Assembly: GCA_030626365.1 (NCBI GenBank)
Contig: DAOUPC010000035.1
Coordinates: forward strand, 1 to 13,384
Length of the DNA: 13,384 nucleotides
Source of the DNA: Paracoccaceae bacterium
Lineage (GTDB): Bacteria; Pseudomonadota; Alphaproteobacteria; Rhodobacterales; Rhodobacteraceae
Direction of reading: 5' to 3'
Part shown: piece after piece, positions 1-6,330 of the stretch
Layout: every line of letters begins with the position of its first letter
Position numbering within the stretch: position 1 is the stretch's first letter
The notes under the pieces: model-generated
What the model was told of the DNA's origin: nothing
Database searches by the model: none
Seen by the model: the letters and a program-made list of their open reading frames with translations, nothing else
Position numbers and translations under genes: made by a program

Positions 1-694
1 AGGTCTTGTCCTCGCCGGTGTCGTGTTCGTCCTCGATTTCGCCCACCACCTGTTCGATCAGGTCCTCAATGGTCAACAACCCGTCAACACCGCCGTATTC
101 ATCAATCACCAGGGCCATATGGCGCCGTTCGGTCTGCATTTTTGCCAGCAGAACGCCAATGGGCATCGATGGCGGGACAAACAGCAGCGGGCGCAGCATG
201 GCAGTAAGGTCAAATCCGGCACTGTTGCCGTTGAACCCGTGCATCAGTGCAAAGTCCTTTAGGTGGACAAAGCCAAGCGGTGTGTCGGGGGTGCGTTCAT
301 AAACCGGAATCCGGGTCAGCCCGCTGTCGCGGAATACCTGTACCAGTTCCTTTTTGGTGGTGGTGGCAGGGATGGCAATTATCTCGGCGGTGGGGATGGC
401 CACATCTTCGACCCGCATCCGGGCCAGGTTGATCATCCCGTGCGTGTGGACCGCCGGCAACGGGGTCTGGCCATTGGCACCGCCGCCGTCGGTTTCCTCG
501 GACGGGGTCAGGGCCTCGACGATCCTGCCGAAGAAACCGGACCGGGCCGCGCGTTGGTTGCCCGCCGGTTCGTTTGCCTGAGTGTTGGGTTGGTTCGGGG
601 TGCCACCGGGACCATTGCCGGTACCGTTCACTGTGGTTTCGCCCGTGTGCAGCGCGCGTTGCGCTGCGTTAGAATTGCCGTCTGTTTCGCCCAT
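1..694 (-). CDS. corC: CorC/HlyC-family CBS-domain protein (3' end outside window)
   Basis: Only the first 231 codons are inside the window; the gene continues past base 1. Residues about 1-80 are a Thr/Asn/Gly/Pro-rich, probably disordered extension. They are followed by a CBS pair: CBS1 begins at about RVEDVAIP (94-101) and includes PVYE...PLGFVHLKD (130-147), and CBS2 contains ALVIDEYGGVDGLLTIEDL (194-212) followed by EQVVGEIEDEHD (214-225). These are hallmarks of the CorC/YbeX/TlyC group, which binds adenine nucleotides and is linked to Mg2+/Co2+ efflux and, through its neighbours, to ribosome and envelope upkeep. No membrane segment is seen in this part, as expected for the short cytosolic CorC form; the C-terminal CorC_HlyC transporter-associated domain would lie outside. 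The ATG at 694 is preceded by AGGA in a weak ribosome-binding context. ybeY stops 39 bp upstream on the same strand, matching the common ybeZ-ybeY-corC operon. Family is firm; the ion-transport role is inferred from the family. Confidence 0.93.
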   Translation of the reverse strand, partial: MGETDGNSNAAQRALHTGETTVNGTGNGPGGTPNQPNTQANEPAGNQRAARSGFFGRIVEALTPSEETDGGGANGQTPLPAVHTHGMINLARMRVEDVAIPTAEIIAIPATTTKKELVQVFRDSGLTRIPVYERTPDTPLGFVHLKDFALMHGFNGNSAGFDLTAMLRPLLFVPPSMPIGVLLAKMQTERRHMALVIDEYGGVDGLLTIEDLIEQVVGEIEDEHDTGEDKT

Positions 695-733
695 TTTTCC
701 TGTCCGAAGGGATCATCATGATCTGTCTGTTCC

Positions 734-1228
734 TTAATATGGGTCATCGACCCCCAGTTTGCCAAGTATTTCGACCTCTTTTTTCATCATCAAAGTGGCA
801 TCCGGGTCACGGATATGGTCATAGCCCAGCAGATGCAGCACCCCATGGACCACCAGATGGGTGACGTGATCGCCCATTTCCTTACCTGCATCTTGTGCCT
901 CGCGTTCGCAGGTTTCCCAGGCGATCGCAATATCGCCCAATGCCATTTCGCCCGTGAAATCCGGTTCCGGGGGGGACGGGGCCCCGCCCGCAGTCTGTGC
1001 GGCCAGATCGCCGGAGGGCCAGCTTAGCACATTGGTGGCACGCGCGCGGTCGCGGAACCCGGCATTCAAAGCGGTAATCCGGGCATCGTCACAGGCCAGC
1101 AGGCTGATTTCACATGCCCGCGTGTCGATGCCCAGGTGGGCAAGGGTTGCGCAGGCCGCATCATCGGCAAGTTCCGCAAGGTCCAGGGTGGTCCAGCGTT
1201 GTTCTTCAAGGGTGAGGTCGATGATCAT
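734..1228 (-). CDS. ybeY: YbeY endoribonuclease, rRNA maturation factor
   Basis: A 164-residue protein of usual YbeY length. The diagnostic zinc-binding motif is complete at residues 128-138 (HGVLHLLGYDH; H128, H132 and H138 as metal ligands). It is followed by the usual C-terminal helix with MMKKEVEILGKLG. YbeY is a single-strand-specific, metal-dependent endoribonuclease needed for 3' maturation of 16S rRNA and ribosome quality control. The ATG at 1228 is chosen because the protein then begins MIIDLTLEEQRW, a normal alphaproteobacterial YbeY start. A GTG at 1261 would add 11 residues but sits in a G-rich stretch without a better ribosome-binding site. Residues about 74-92 form an Ala/Gly/Pro-rich insertion, a mild peculiarity. 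It lies between phoH (80 bp upstream) and corC (39 bp downstream) on the same strand and is probably co-transcribed with both. Confidence 0.95.
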   Translation of the reverse strand: MIIDLTLEEQRWTTLDLAELADDAACATLAHLGIDTRACEISLLACDDARITALNAGFRDRARATNVLSWPSGDLAAQTAGGAPSPPEPDFTGEMALGDIAIAWETCEREAQDAGKEMGDHVTHLVVHGVLHLLGYDHIRDPDATLMMKKEVEILGKLGVDDPY

Positions 1229-1308
1229 GTATTTGCTGCCAATGTGGGGGCCAGCCCCCACACCCCCGGGATATTTTCAAACAGAAGAAGGGGAAAGGGG
1301 GGGTATGT

Positions 1309-2304
1309 TTATGTGTCTGCCTCATAGGCCTCGATGATGGCCGCGACAAGCGGATGGCGCACCACGTCTTTTGCGGTGAAGTAGGAGAAGCTTATTTTGG
1401 GGATGGTTGCCAGCAGGCGTTCTGCATCGGCCAGCCCGGATGGGACACCACGGGGCAGGTCGATCTGGGTTCGGTCACCGGTGATGACCATACGCGACCC
1501 TTCCCCCAGTCGGGTCAGGAACATTTTCATCTGCATGGCGGTGGCATTTTGCGCCTCGTCCAGCACCACAAAGGCGTTGGACAGGGTGCGGCCACGCATG
1601 AAGGCAAGCGGGGCGATTTCGATGCGCTTTTCCTCGAACAGTTTGGCCAGTTGTTTGTCTGGCAGGAAATCGTTCAGAGCATCGTAGAGCGGTTGCATAT
1701 AAGGGTCGACCTTGTCTTTCATGTCGCCGGGCAGAAAGCCCAGGCGTTCGCCGGCCTCGACTGCGGGGCGTGACAGGATAATCCGGTCTACCTGGCCATT
1801 GATGAACATCGACACGCCCACGGCCACCGCCAGATAGGTTTTGCCGGTGCCGGCAGGTCCGATGCCGAAGGCCATATCGTTTTTGAAAAGTGCCTGCACA
1901 TAGGCCTTTTGTGCCTCGGTGCGGGGTTCAACCAGTTTCTTGCGGGTCTTGATTTCGATTTTGCCGCCCTTGAACATCTCAAGCTGGTTGCGGGTATCCG
2001 GGCCGGTCCCGCCCATGCGCAATTCCCGGTCAATGTCGCCGCGGTCCAGATCACGCCCCGCCTCGAGCCGGACATAAAGGGCCTGCAATACCTTGGCGGC
2101 CTGGTTTTGGGCCGCCTCGTCGCCCATGATCGACAGTTGGTTGCCGCGTCGCACGATCTGGACGCTGGTTTTCTGTTCGATATCGGCCAGGTTGCGGTCA
2201 TATTCGCCGCAAAGGTTGACCAGCAGGCGATTGTCCGGGAATTCGATAAGCACCTTTTGTGGTGTGGTATCGGTTTGCGGCGGGGTCGGGGGGCTTGTGG
2301 CCAA
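1309..2304 (-). CDS. phoH: PhoH-like (YbeZ) P-loop ATPase, TTG start
   Basis: A 331-residue PhoH/YbeZ protein. The N-terminal region (about 15-110) precedes the P-loop ATPase core. Walker A is GPAGTGKT at 149-156, and a Walker B-like VVLDEAQN lies at 246-253. The segments RPAVEAGERLGFLPGD (179-194) and TGDRTQIDLPRG (275-286) are typical of the family. PhoH/YbeZ is a cytosolic nucleotide-binding protein that works with its operon partner YbeY in rRNA processing; the biochemical role is less settled than the family assignment. The start is TTG at 2304, supported by AGGAG six bases upstream (2311-2315) and by the usual N-terminus leading into KVLIEFPDNRLL. The gene starts about 90 bp downstream of the terminator at 2396-2430, so it probably has its own promoter. 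I could not pick one out with confidence between 2305 and 2395. Confidence 0.95.
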   Translation of the reverse strand: MATSPPTPPQTDTTPQKVLIEFPDNRLLVNLCGEYDRNLADIEQKTSVQIVRRGNQLSIMGDEAAQNQAAKVLQALYVRLEAGRDLDRGDIDRELRMGGTGPDTRNQLEMFKGGKIEIKTRKKLVEPRTEAQKAYVQALFKNDMAFGIGPAGTGKTYLAVAVGVSMFINGQVDRIILSRPAVEAGERLGFLPGDMKDKVDPYMQPLYDALNDFLPDKQLAKLFEEKRIEIAPLAFMRGRTLSNAFVVLDEAQNATAMQMKMFLTRLGEGSRMVITGDRTQIDLPRGVPSGLADAERLLATIPKISFSYFTAKDVVRHPLVAAIIEAYEADT

Positions 2305-2310
2305 TCCACT

Positions 2311-2315
2311 CTCCT
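2311..2315 (-). promoter_or_regulatory. Shine-Dalgarno site that decides the TTG start of phoH
   Basis: Read on the minus strand this is AGGAG, followed by a 6-base spacer and then TTG at 2304. No better-placed ATG or GTG gives the expected PhoH N-terminus, so this ribosome-binding site is the main support for the rare start codon. Confidence 0.75.
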
Positions 2316-2395
2316 GTTTTCTGGCTGTTCTGGCTTTAGGGTGCCAAGAACTGGCGCGTCACGCAAGCCGGTGATGGTAGGTTTTTGTTCAAATC

Positions 2396-2430
2396 ACAAA
2401 GAAACGGCCGCCCGGATTTGTGGGCGGCCG
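2396..2430 (-). terminator. Rho-independent terminator after the lipoprotein gene
   Basis: There is a perfect 9-bp GC-only inverted repeat: CGGCCGCCC at 2405-2413 and GGGCGGCCG at 2422-2430, with an 8-base loop. Read on the minus strand the hairpin is followed at once by TTTCTTTGT, a T-rich tract. It starts 28 bp after the lipoprotein stop codon, the right place and orientation to end the ompA-like/lipoprotein transcript before phoH. On the plus strand the hairpin is preceded, not followed, by its A/T run, so it should act on minus-strand transcription. Confidence 0.85.
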
Positions 2431-2458
2431 ATTGTCGGTACATGGATCTTGGTGTTGT

Positions 2459-2752
2459 TCAGATAAGGTCCGGAATCCATGATCCGGATTTGAATGATCC
2501 GGTTGCCGTGTTTGGGGGTGCGGCACCAGAGCAGACCGGTTTGCCGTTGCGGTCAAGCCGTTGCGACAGGTAACCTTCGAGCCCGTCGTCGATGATCCAG
2601 TGATCGCAGCCCGTCGGGTCAACCCAGATCCCGGCCTTTAGCGTGCTGAGATCCTTGGCGTCAAAGCCCCGGTCGACCGTTTTGTCGACCTTGTCACAGG
2701 CGGTCAGCCCGCCAACAACTGCCAGAAGAAGAATACCTTTGAAAAGTTTCAT
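2459..2752 (-). CDS. Small lipoprotein with WVDPxGCxHWxxDDGxEGY motif
   Basis: A 97-residue protein with a lipoprotein signal peptide: MKLFK, a hydrophobic core (7-16), and the lipobox LTAC with Cys19 as the lipidation site. D20 next to the Cys would suggest inner-membrane retention by the E. coli '+2 rule', which does not hold reliably in other bacteria. Residues 42-74 carry IWVDP.GC.HW..DDG.EGY followed by R.GKPVC, nearly the same as in the OmpA-like protein encoded just upstream. C49 and C74 within this motif could form a periplasmic disulfide. The remaining C-terminal residues are Gly/Ser/Thr/Pro-rich. Its start lies 11 bp after the upstream gene's stop, and that TGA merges into the GAGGGG ribosome-binding site, so translation is probably coupled. 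I know no biochemical function; a cell-envelope or peptidoglycan-associated role is inferred from the lipobox and the OmpA-like partner. Confidence 0.85.
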   Translation of the reverse strand: MKLFKGILLLAVVGGLTACDKVDKTVDRGFDAKDLSTLKAGIWVDPTGCDHWIIDDGLEGYLSQRLDRNGKPVCSGAAPPNTATGSFKSGSWIPDLI

Positions 2753-2763
2753 GATCCGGCCCC

Positions 2764-3345
2764 TCAGTTCACACAGATGATTTCAACACGGCGGTTTTGC
2801 GACATTCCCGCCGCCGTGGTGTTACTGGCCCTTGGCTGGCGTTCGCCATAGCCGCGAATTTCCACCACATTGGCCCCGGTCCCACGCGCCACCTTTGCAA
2901 CCGATCTGGCCCGGTTATTGGACAGCCGCATGTTATACGCATCCGAAGCACGGGCATCCGTGTGGCCGGTGATGATATACCCCCGGGCACGGGTGCTGGT
3001 GAAGAAATCACGCAGGCTTTGCTGGCCAGAGCCGCCGATGCGGTGGCTGTCCGTGGCAAAGAACTGATCGGTTGGCATAACGCCGCACAATGTGCCGCGT
3101 CGACAGACCGGAATACCCTGACGTGTGACGTGCGGGGTCATATAGCCCTCGGCCCCGTCATCCATGACCCAGTGTTCGCAGCCATCCGGGTCGACCCAGA
3201 TAGTCGGCACGTACCGTTCACCGATAACGGTGCGCGGTGTGTCGTTAGATTGTGCCTGCACCTGAGCCGGGACAGCCAGTGCCCCCAATATCGCAATTGC
3301 GCCAGCCAGCGCCGGCAGGGCGCTTTTGAACTTGAAATCAATCAC
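2764..3345 (-). CDS. OmpA-family periplasmic protein with N-terminal WVDPxGCxHW motif
   Basis: A 193-residue secreted protein. Residues 1-31 form a Sec signal peptide (basic start, hydrophobic 9-25, likely cleavage after AQVQA). Residues 49-81 hold the IWVDPDGCEHW...DDGAEGY...GIPVC motif with C56 and C81. Residues about 95-193 form an OmpA-like peptidoglycan-binding domain, with GHTDARASDAYNMRLSNNRA (127-146), GYGERQP (165-171) and NRRVEI (184-189) as its signature. There is no beta-barrel, so it is a soluble or peripheral envelope protein that probably binds peptidoglycan through the conserved Asp (D130) and the C-terminal Arg pair. The start is a GTG at 3345 with GAGGG nine bases upstream (3355-3359). 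It is the first gene of a two-gene unit with the lipoprotein that shares its motif. The domain call is firm; the precise job is unknown. Confidence 0.9.
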   Translation of the reverse strand: MIDFKFKSALPALAGAIAILGALAVPAQVQAQSNDTPRTVIGERYVPTIWVDPDGCEHWVMDDGAEGYMTPHVTRQGIPVCRRGTLCGVMPTDQFFATDSHRIGGSGQQSLRDFFTSTRARGYIITGHTDARASDAYNMRLSNNRARSVAKVARGTGANVVEIRGYGERQPRASNTTAAGMSQNRRVEIICVN

Positions 3346-3418
3346 TGCAGATATCCCTCACCTAATTCCCCCGGTAAACGGCACCCGACCCGCAAATCGC
3401 CAAGCACCGCAGAACGAT

Positions 3419-3427
3419 AATATAGCA
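3419..3427 (-). promoter_or_regulatory. Candidate extended -10 promoter for the ompA-like/lipoprotein unit
   Basis: On the minus strand the bases read TGCTATATT, an extended -10 element (TGn plus a near-consensus hexamer). They sit in the AT-rich part of the 239-bp gap between miaB and the ompA-like gene, about 75 bp before the GTG start. The -35 region at 17-bp spacing is poor, so this rests on the extended -10 and the position only. Confidence 0.4.
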
Positions 3428-3541
3428 AGATTAGGTAAAACCTGATAATTTGTGAAGCATAAACCACCACATATTGCGACAGTTCGCGAACACTCACCAA
3501 ATTTTGTGTGGATTGTGCATATTTAGGGGGCAATCACGGGG

Positions 3542-3566
3542 CATATCGAATCGCGGGATTGATATG
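3542..3566 (-). repeat. Imperfect inverted repeat just downstream of miaB
   Basis: CATATCGAATC (3542-3552) pairs with GATTGATATG (3557-3566) around a 4-base GCGG loop, with a single bulged base. It begins 18 bp beyond the miaB stop codon in the direction of miaB transcription, where a terminator or 3'-end stabilising hairpin would lie. No T-run follows it on the minus strand, so it is not a canonical intrinsic terminator. Confidence 0.45.
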
Positions 3567-3584
3567 GTTTCGGGGTGGTCTGTT

Positions 3585-4907
3585 TCAGTCGATCAGCTTT
3601 CCGGCGAGTGAATTCGTTCCTGATGAAAGAATTCTGACACGGGCAATCTGGCCCGGTTGTGCGGTCGGGTCACTGACATGCACCGCATGCAGGTGGTCCG
3701 ACTTTCCAACCATCTGGCCGGGCTGGCGGCCCGGTTTTTCGAACAATACGCCGACCTCGCGCCCGACCATTGCATCCTGCACCGCATGTTGTTGGCGGGT
3801 GATCAGTGCCTGCAGGCGTTGCAGCCGCTCGGACGAGACATCTTCGGGCACTTGCGGGCGTTCAGCCGCCGGAGTGCCGGGGCGGGTGGAATATTTGAAC
3901 GAATAGGCGGTGCCGTATTTCACCTCTTCGATCAGATCCATCGTGGCCTGAAAATCAGCATCGGTTTCTTCGGGGAACCCGGTGATGAAATCGCCTGATA
4001 TCAGAATATCGGGGCGGGCGGCGCGGATACGTTCAATCAGCCGCAAATAGCTTTCGGCGGTGTGACTGCGGTTCATCCGTTTAAGGATACGGTTGCTGCC
4101 TGACTGTACCGGCAGATGCAGGTACGGCATCAGTTTGGCGCACTCGCCATGTGCGGCGATCAGATCATCCTGCATGTCATTGGGATGCGAGGTGGTATAG
4201 CGGATGCGTTCCAGCCCATCGACCTTGTCCAGCCCGGCAATCAGCCCGGCCAGCGAGCAGTCACCATCCGGCCCCGCGCCGTGATAGGCGTTCACATTCT
4301 GGCCCAGCAGGGTGATTTCACGCACGCCCCGGTCCACCAGATCGCGGGCCTCGGCCAGGATGCGGTCCACCGGGCGGCTGACCTCGGTGCCACGGGTATA
4401 GGGCACCACGCAAAAGGCGCAGAATTTGTCGCATCCTTCCTGCACGGTCAAAAAGGCGGTTGGTCCGCGTGCCGCGCGGGGGCGTGATTTCAGCGTTTCG
4501 AACTTGTCCTCTTCGGGGAAATCCGTGTCGATCACCTTTTGGCCGGTCCGGGCCTTTGCCTCCAGTTCGGGCAGGCGGTGATAGGATTGCGGGCCGACCA
4601 CCAGATCGACCAGCGGCTGGCGGCGCATGATTTCGGCCCCTTCGGCCTGGGCCACGCATCCGGCCACGCCGATCGTGAGGTCCGGTTTGTCGGCCTTCAG
4701 TTTCCTGAACCGGCCCAGTTCGGAATATACTTTTTCGGCCGCCTTTTCGCGGATATGGCAGGTATTGAGAAGGATCATGTCCGCATCATCCGGTGATGAT
4801 GTTTCGACATAGCCCTGTCCGCCCAGTACCTCGGTCATGCGTTCGCTGTCATAGACGTTCATCTGACAGCCATAGGTCTTGATGAATAGTTTCTTGGGCG
4901 CCGTCAT
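3585..4907 (-). CDS. miaB: MiaB, tRNA-2-methylthio-N6-dimethylallyladenosine synthase
   Basis: A 440-residue radical-SAM methylthiotransferase of normal length. The N-terminal UPF0004 domain starts at LFIKTYGCQMNVYDSERM and carries the three auxiliary-cluster cysteines C14, C50 and C84. The radical-SAM motif CDKFCAFC gives C159, C163 and C166 for the SAM-binding 4Fe-4S cluster. The segments LLGQNVNAYHG (200-210) and PYLHLPVQSGS (261-271) follow, and a TRAM RNA-binding domain occupies about 373-438. MiaB adds a methylthio group to i6A37 of tRNAs that read UNN codons, which stabilises codon-anticodon pairing. The ATG at 4907 fits the MiaB N-terminus and has AAGG about 10 bases upstream. It lies upstream of phoH-ybeY-corC as is usual in alphaproteobacteria, but two envelope genes separate them here. 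It is transcribed divergently from the gene at 5036. Confidence 0.97.
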   Translation of the reverse strand: MTAPKKLFIKTYGCQMNVYDSERMTEVLGGQGYVETSSPDDADMILLNTCHIREKAAEKVYSELGRFRKLKADKPDLTIGVAGCVAQAEGAEIMRRQPLVDLVVGPQSYHRLPELEAKARTGQKVIDTDFPEEDKFETLKSRPRAARGPTAFLTVQEGCDKFCAFCVVPYTRGTEVSRPVDRILAEARDLVDRGVREITLLGQNVNAYHGAGPDGDCSLAGLIAGLDKVDGLERIRYTTSHPNDMQDDLIAAHGECAKLMPYLHLPVQSGSNRILKRMNRSHTAESYLRLIERIRAARPDILISGDFITGFPEETDADFQATMDLIEEVKYGTAYSFKYSTRPGTPAAERPQVPEDVSSERLQRLQALITRQQHAVQDAMVGREVGVLFEKPGRQPGQMVGKSDHLHAVHVSDPTAQPGQIARVRILSSGTNSLAGKLID

Positions 4908-5035
4908 CGGATGGACCTTTTCGGGGGGTGTGGATCAGCGGCCTGACTTAGACCGATTGGGATCGGCTTGCAATGCACACGCAATTAACCGATTCTGGTG
5001 CAAAACACCATTCAGGCAAAAACCGGGTCAAAGGC

Positions 5036-5902
5036 ATGAATTACCAATCGCTCGCCGATTTTATGGAAACCGGCAAGGCGGCGTTGGCCAAAGGGCCGGT
5101 CGCACTGATATTTGTCGAGGATGACGTAGAGGTGGCCACCACCCTGCGCCATCATCTGCAATGCGGGTTCCAATCGGTTTTGGCCCTGATGCCGGATGCG
5201 TTCGAACTGGCCGATGATGTGGCGCAACTGGTGCATCGTATCCCGTTCGACTGTGGGCCGCGTGGTGCGGTAACCGACGCGGTCAACACAGTGATAGAGG
5301 GGGCCGCGGGTGTCTGGCTTTATTACTGTTATAATGCGGAATTCCTGTTCTTTCCGTTCTGCGAAACCCGCAGTGTCGGTGAGATGCTGACCTTTCACAC
5401 GGAAGAACGGCGTGATGCCATGCTGGCCTATGTGGTTGACCTTTATGCCGGTGATCTGACGGCCTTTCCAAACGCGGTTTCCCTGGATCAGGCCTATCTG
5501 GACAAATCGGGGTATTATGCCCTGGCACGGAATGACCCGGCCACCGGCCACCCGCGCGAAAGGCAGTTGGATTTCTTTGGCGGCCTGCGCTGGCGATACG
5601 AGGAACATATCCCGAAAGTCAGCCGCAAGATTGACCGTATTTCGCTGTTTCGGGCGGTTCCGGGGTTAAGGCTGTTGGCCGATAACACCTTTGGCGATCA
5701 GGAATATAACACCTATGCCTGCCCCTGGCACCACAACCTGACGGCGGCGATCTGTTCGTTCCGTACCGCCAAGGCGCTAAAGCGCAACCCCGGTTCGACC
5801 TTCGACATTTCGACCTTTCGCTGGCACAATTCGACCCCGTTTGAATGGCATTCCCGCCAGCTTCTGGATCTGGGGCTGATGGAACCGGGGCAGTGGTTTT
5901 AA
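5036..5902 (+). CDS. Conserved protein, possibly glycosyltransferase-like
   Basis: A 288-residue soluble protein with no signal peptide and no membrane segment. The N-terminus PVALIFVEDDVEVATTLRHH (21-40), continuing LQCGFQSVLALMPD, looks like a Rossmann or GT-A-type beta-alpha-beta unit. GVWLYYCYNAEFLFFPFCET (92-111) resembles the strand with the metal-binding DxDEFL segment of family-2/92-like glycosyltransferases, but the acidic residues are reduced to NAE. A conserved-looking C-terminus contains FRWHNSTPFEWHSRQLLDLG (261-280). I recognise the general style of a Rhodobacterales protein family sometimes labelled glycosyltransferase, but the function is inference. The ATG at 5036 is chosen because the protein then starts MNYQSLADFM. 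An in-frame ATG at 4973 would add 21 residues; neither start has a strong ribosome-binding site. It stands alone between divergent miaB and a long intergenic region. Confidence 0.8.
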   Translation: MNYQSLADFMETGKAALAKGPVALIFVEDDVEVATTLRHHLQCGFQSVLALMPDAFELADDVAQLVHRIPFDCGPRGAVTDAVNTVIEGAAGVWLYYCYNAEFLFFPFCETRSVGEMLTFHTEERRDAMLAYVVDLYAGDLTAFPNAVSLDQAYLDKSGYYALARNDPATGHPRERQLDFFGGLRWRYEEHIPKVSRKIDRISLFRAVPGLRLLADNTFGDQEYNTYACPWHHNLTAAICSFRTAKALKRNPGSTFDISTFRWHNSTPFEWHSRQLLDLGLMEPGQWF

Positions 5903-6041
5903 AATGCGCGACGCTGTGGCGGTGGGGTGGTGCGGTTACCCCCTGGGGCCGTTACAGCCGGAAAAGACCCCCTGATTCACCCGACCCGTCCCTGAATAGT
6001 TCAGATATTTTCTGGCCCCTGATTGGCAAAAAGTCGCACAT

Positions 6042-6075
6042 GCCATCTGCCGCAGCCCATCGGTGGGCAGATGGC
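6042..6075. repeat. Perfect 10-bp inverted repeat
   Basis: GCCATCTGCC (6042-6051) and GGCAGATGGC (6066-6075) are exact reverse complements separated by 14 bases. The loop can form a competing small hairpin (GCCCA/TGGGC) that uses part of the right arm. No T-run follows on either strand, so a terminator role is unsupported. A regulator-binding dyad or RNA structure is possible. Confidence 0.7.
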
Positions 6076-6180
6076 CACCCATCAAGTAACTGATTGATTT
6101 AAAGCAGATTATTTATGTGTTCTTGCCGGGGGAACGCGGGGGAGAACCTGGCATTCGCCACGGGCTGCTCAGAAAATGGG

Positions 6181-6209
6181 CGAACTGATTGGGGGGTGCC
6201 ACCAGTTCG
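6181..6209. repeat. 7-bp inverted repeat upstream of the kinase gene
   Basis: CGAACTG (6181-6187) and CAGTTCG (6203-6209) are exact reverse complements, and pairing can extend inward with one mismatch (TGG against CCA). It lies about 120 bp before the kinase start and could be an operator or a leader hairpin. A G-run of six falls in the loop. Confidence 0.6.
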
Positions 6210-6330
6210 TCTGATCTTGAACACGATCTTATCACATTTGGTTCCGACAATAGCAGGTGAGAAAATCACGTCACCAATCACGCCCTGAGTCGGGGCTGCC
6301 TGCCGATGGATAACTGAATACCGCCAAGAT

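Larger units (their letters stand above)
5903..6330. other. 428-bp intergenic region upstream of the kinase operon
   Basis: I see no convincing coding sequence here. It contains GC-rich sequence just after the 5902 stop without a T-tract terminator, an inverted repeat at 6042-6075, an AT-rich patch at about 6085-6120, and a second inverted repeat at 6181-6209. It leads into the kinase start, which has no obvious Shine-Dalgarno site. Promoter and regulatory elements for the downstream operon should lie here, but no -35/-10 pair stands out. Confidence 0.6.

Noticed and set aside
1788..2366. Long minus-strand open frame overlapping phoH
   Set aside because: It is an out-of-frame shadow of phoH. 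The phoH frame has Walker A, Walker B and the full family pattern; this one is Arg/Pro/Ser-rich with no recognisable domain.
4953..4966. Small CCGAT/ATCGG palindrome in the miaB divergent region
   Set aside because: A 5-bp stem with a 4-base loop is expected often by chance at this base composition, and it does not align with a recognisable promoter.
6042..6075. Intrinsic terminator for the gene ending at 5902
   Set aside because: The stem is good, but no T-rich tract follows on the plus strand and it is 140 bp past the stop codon.
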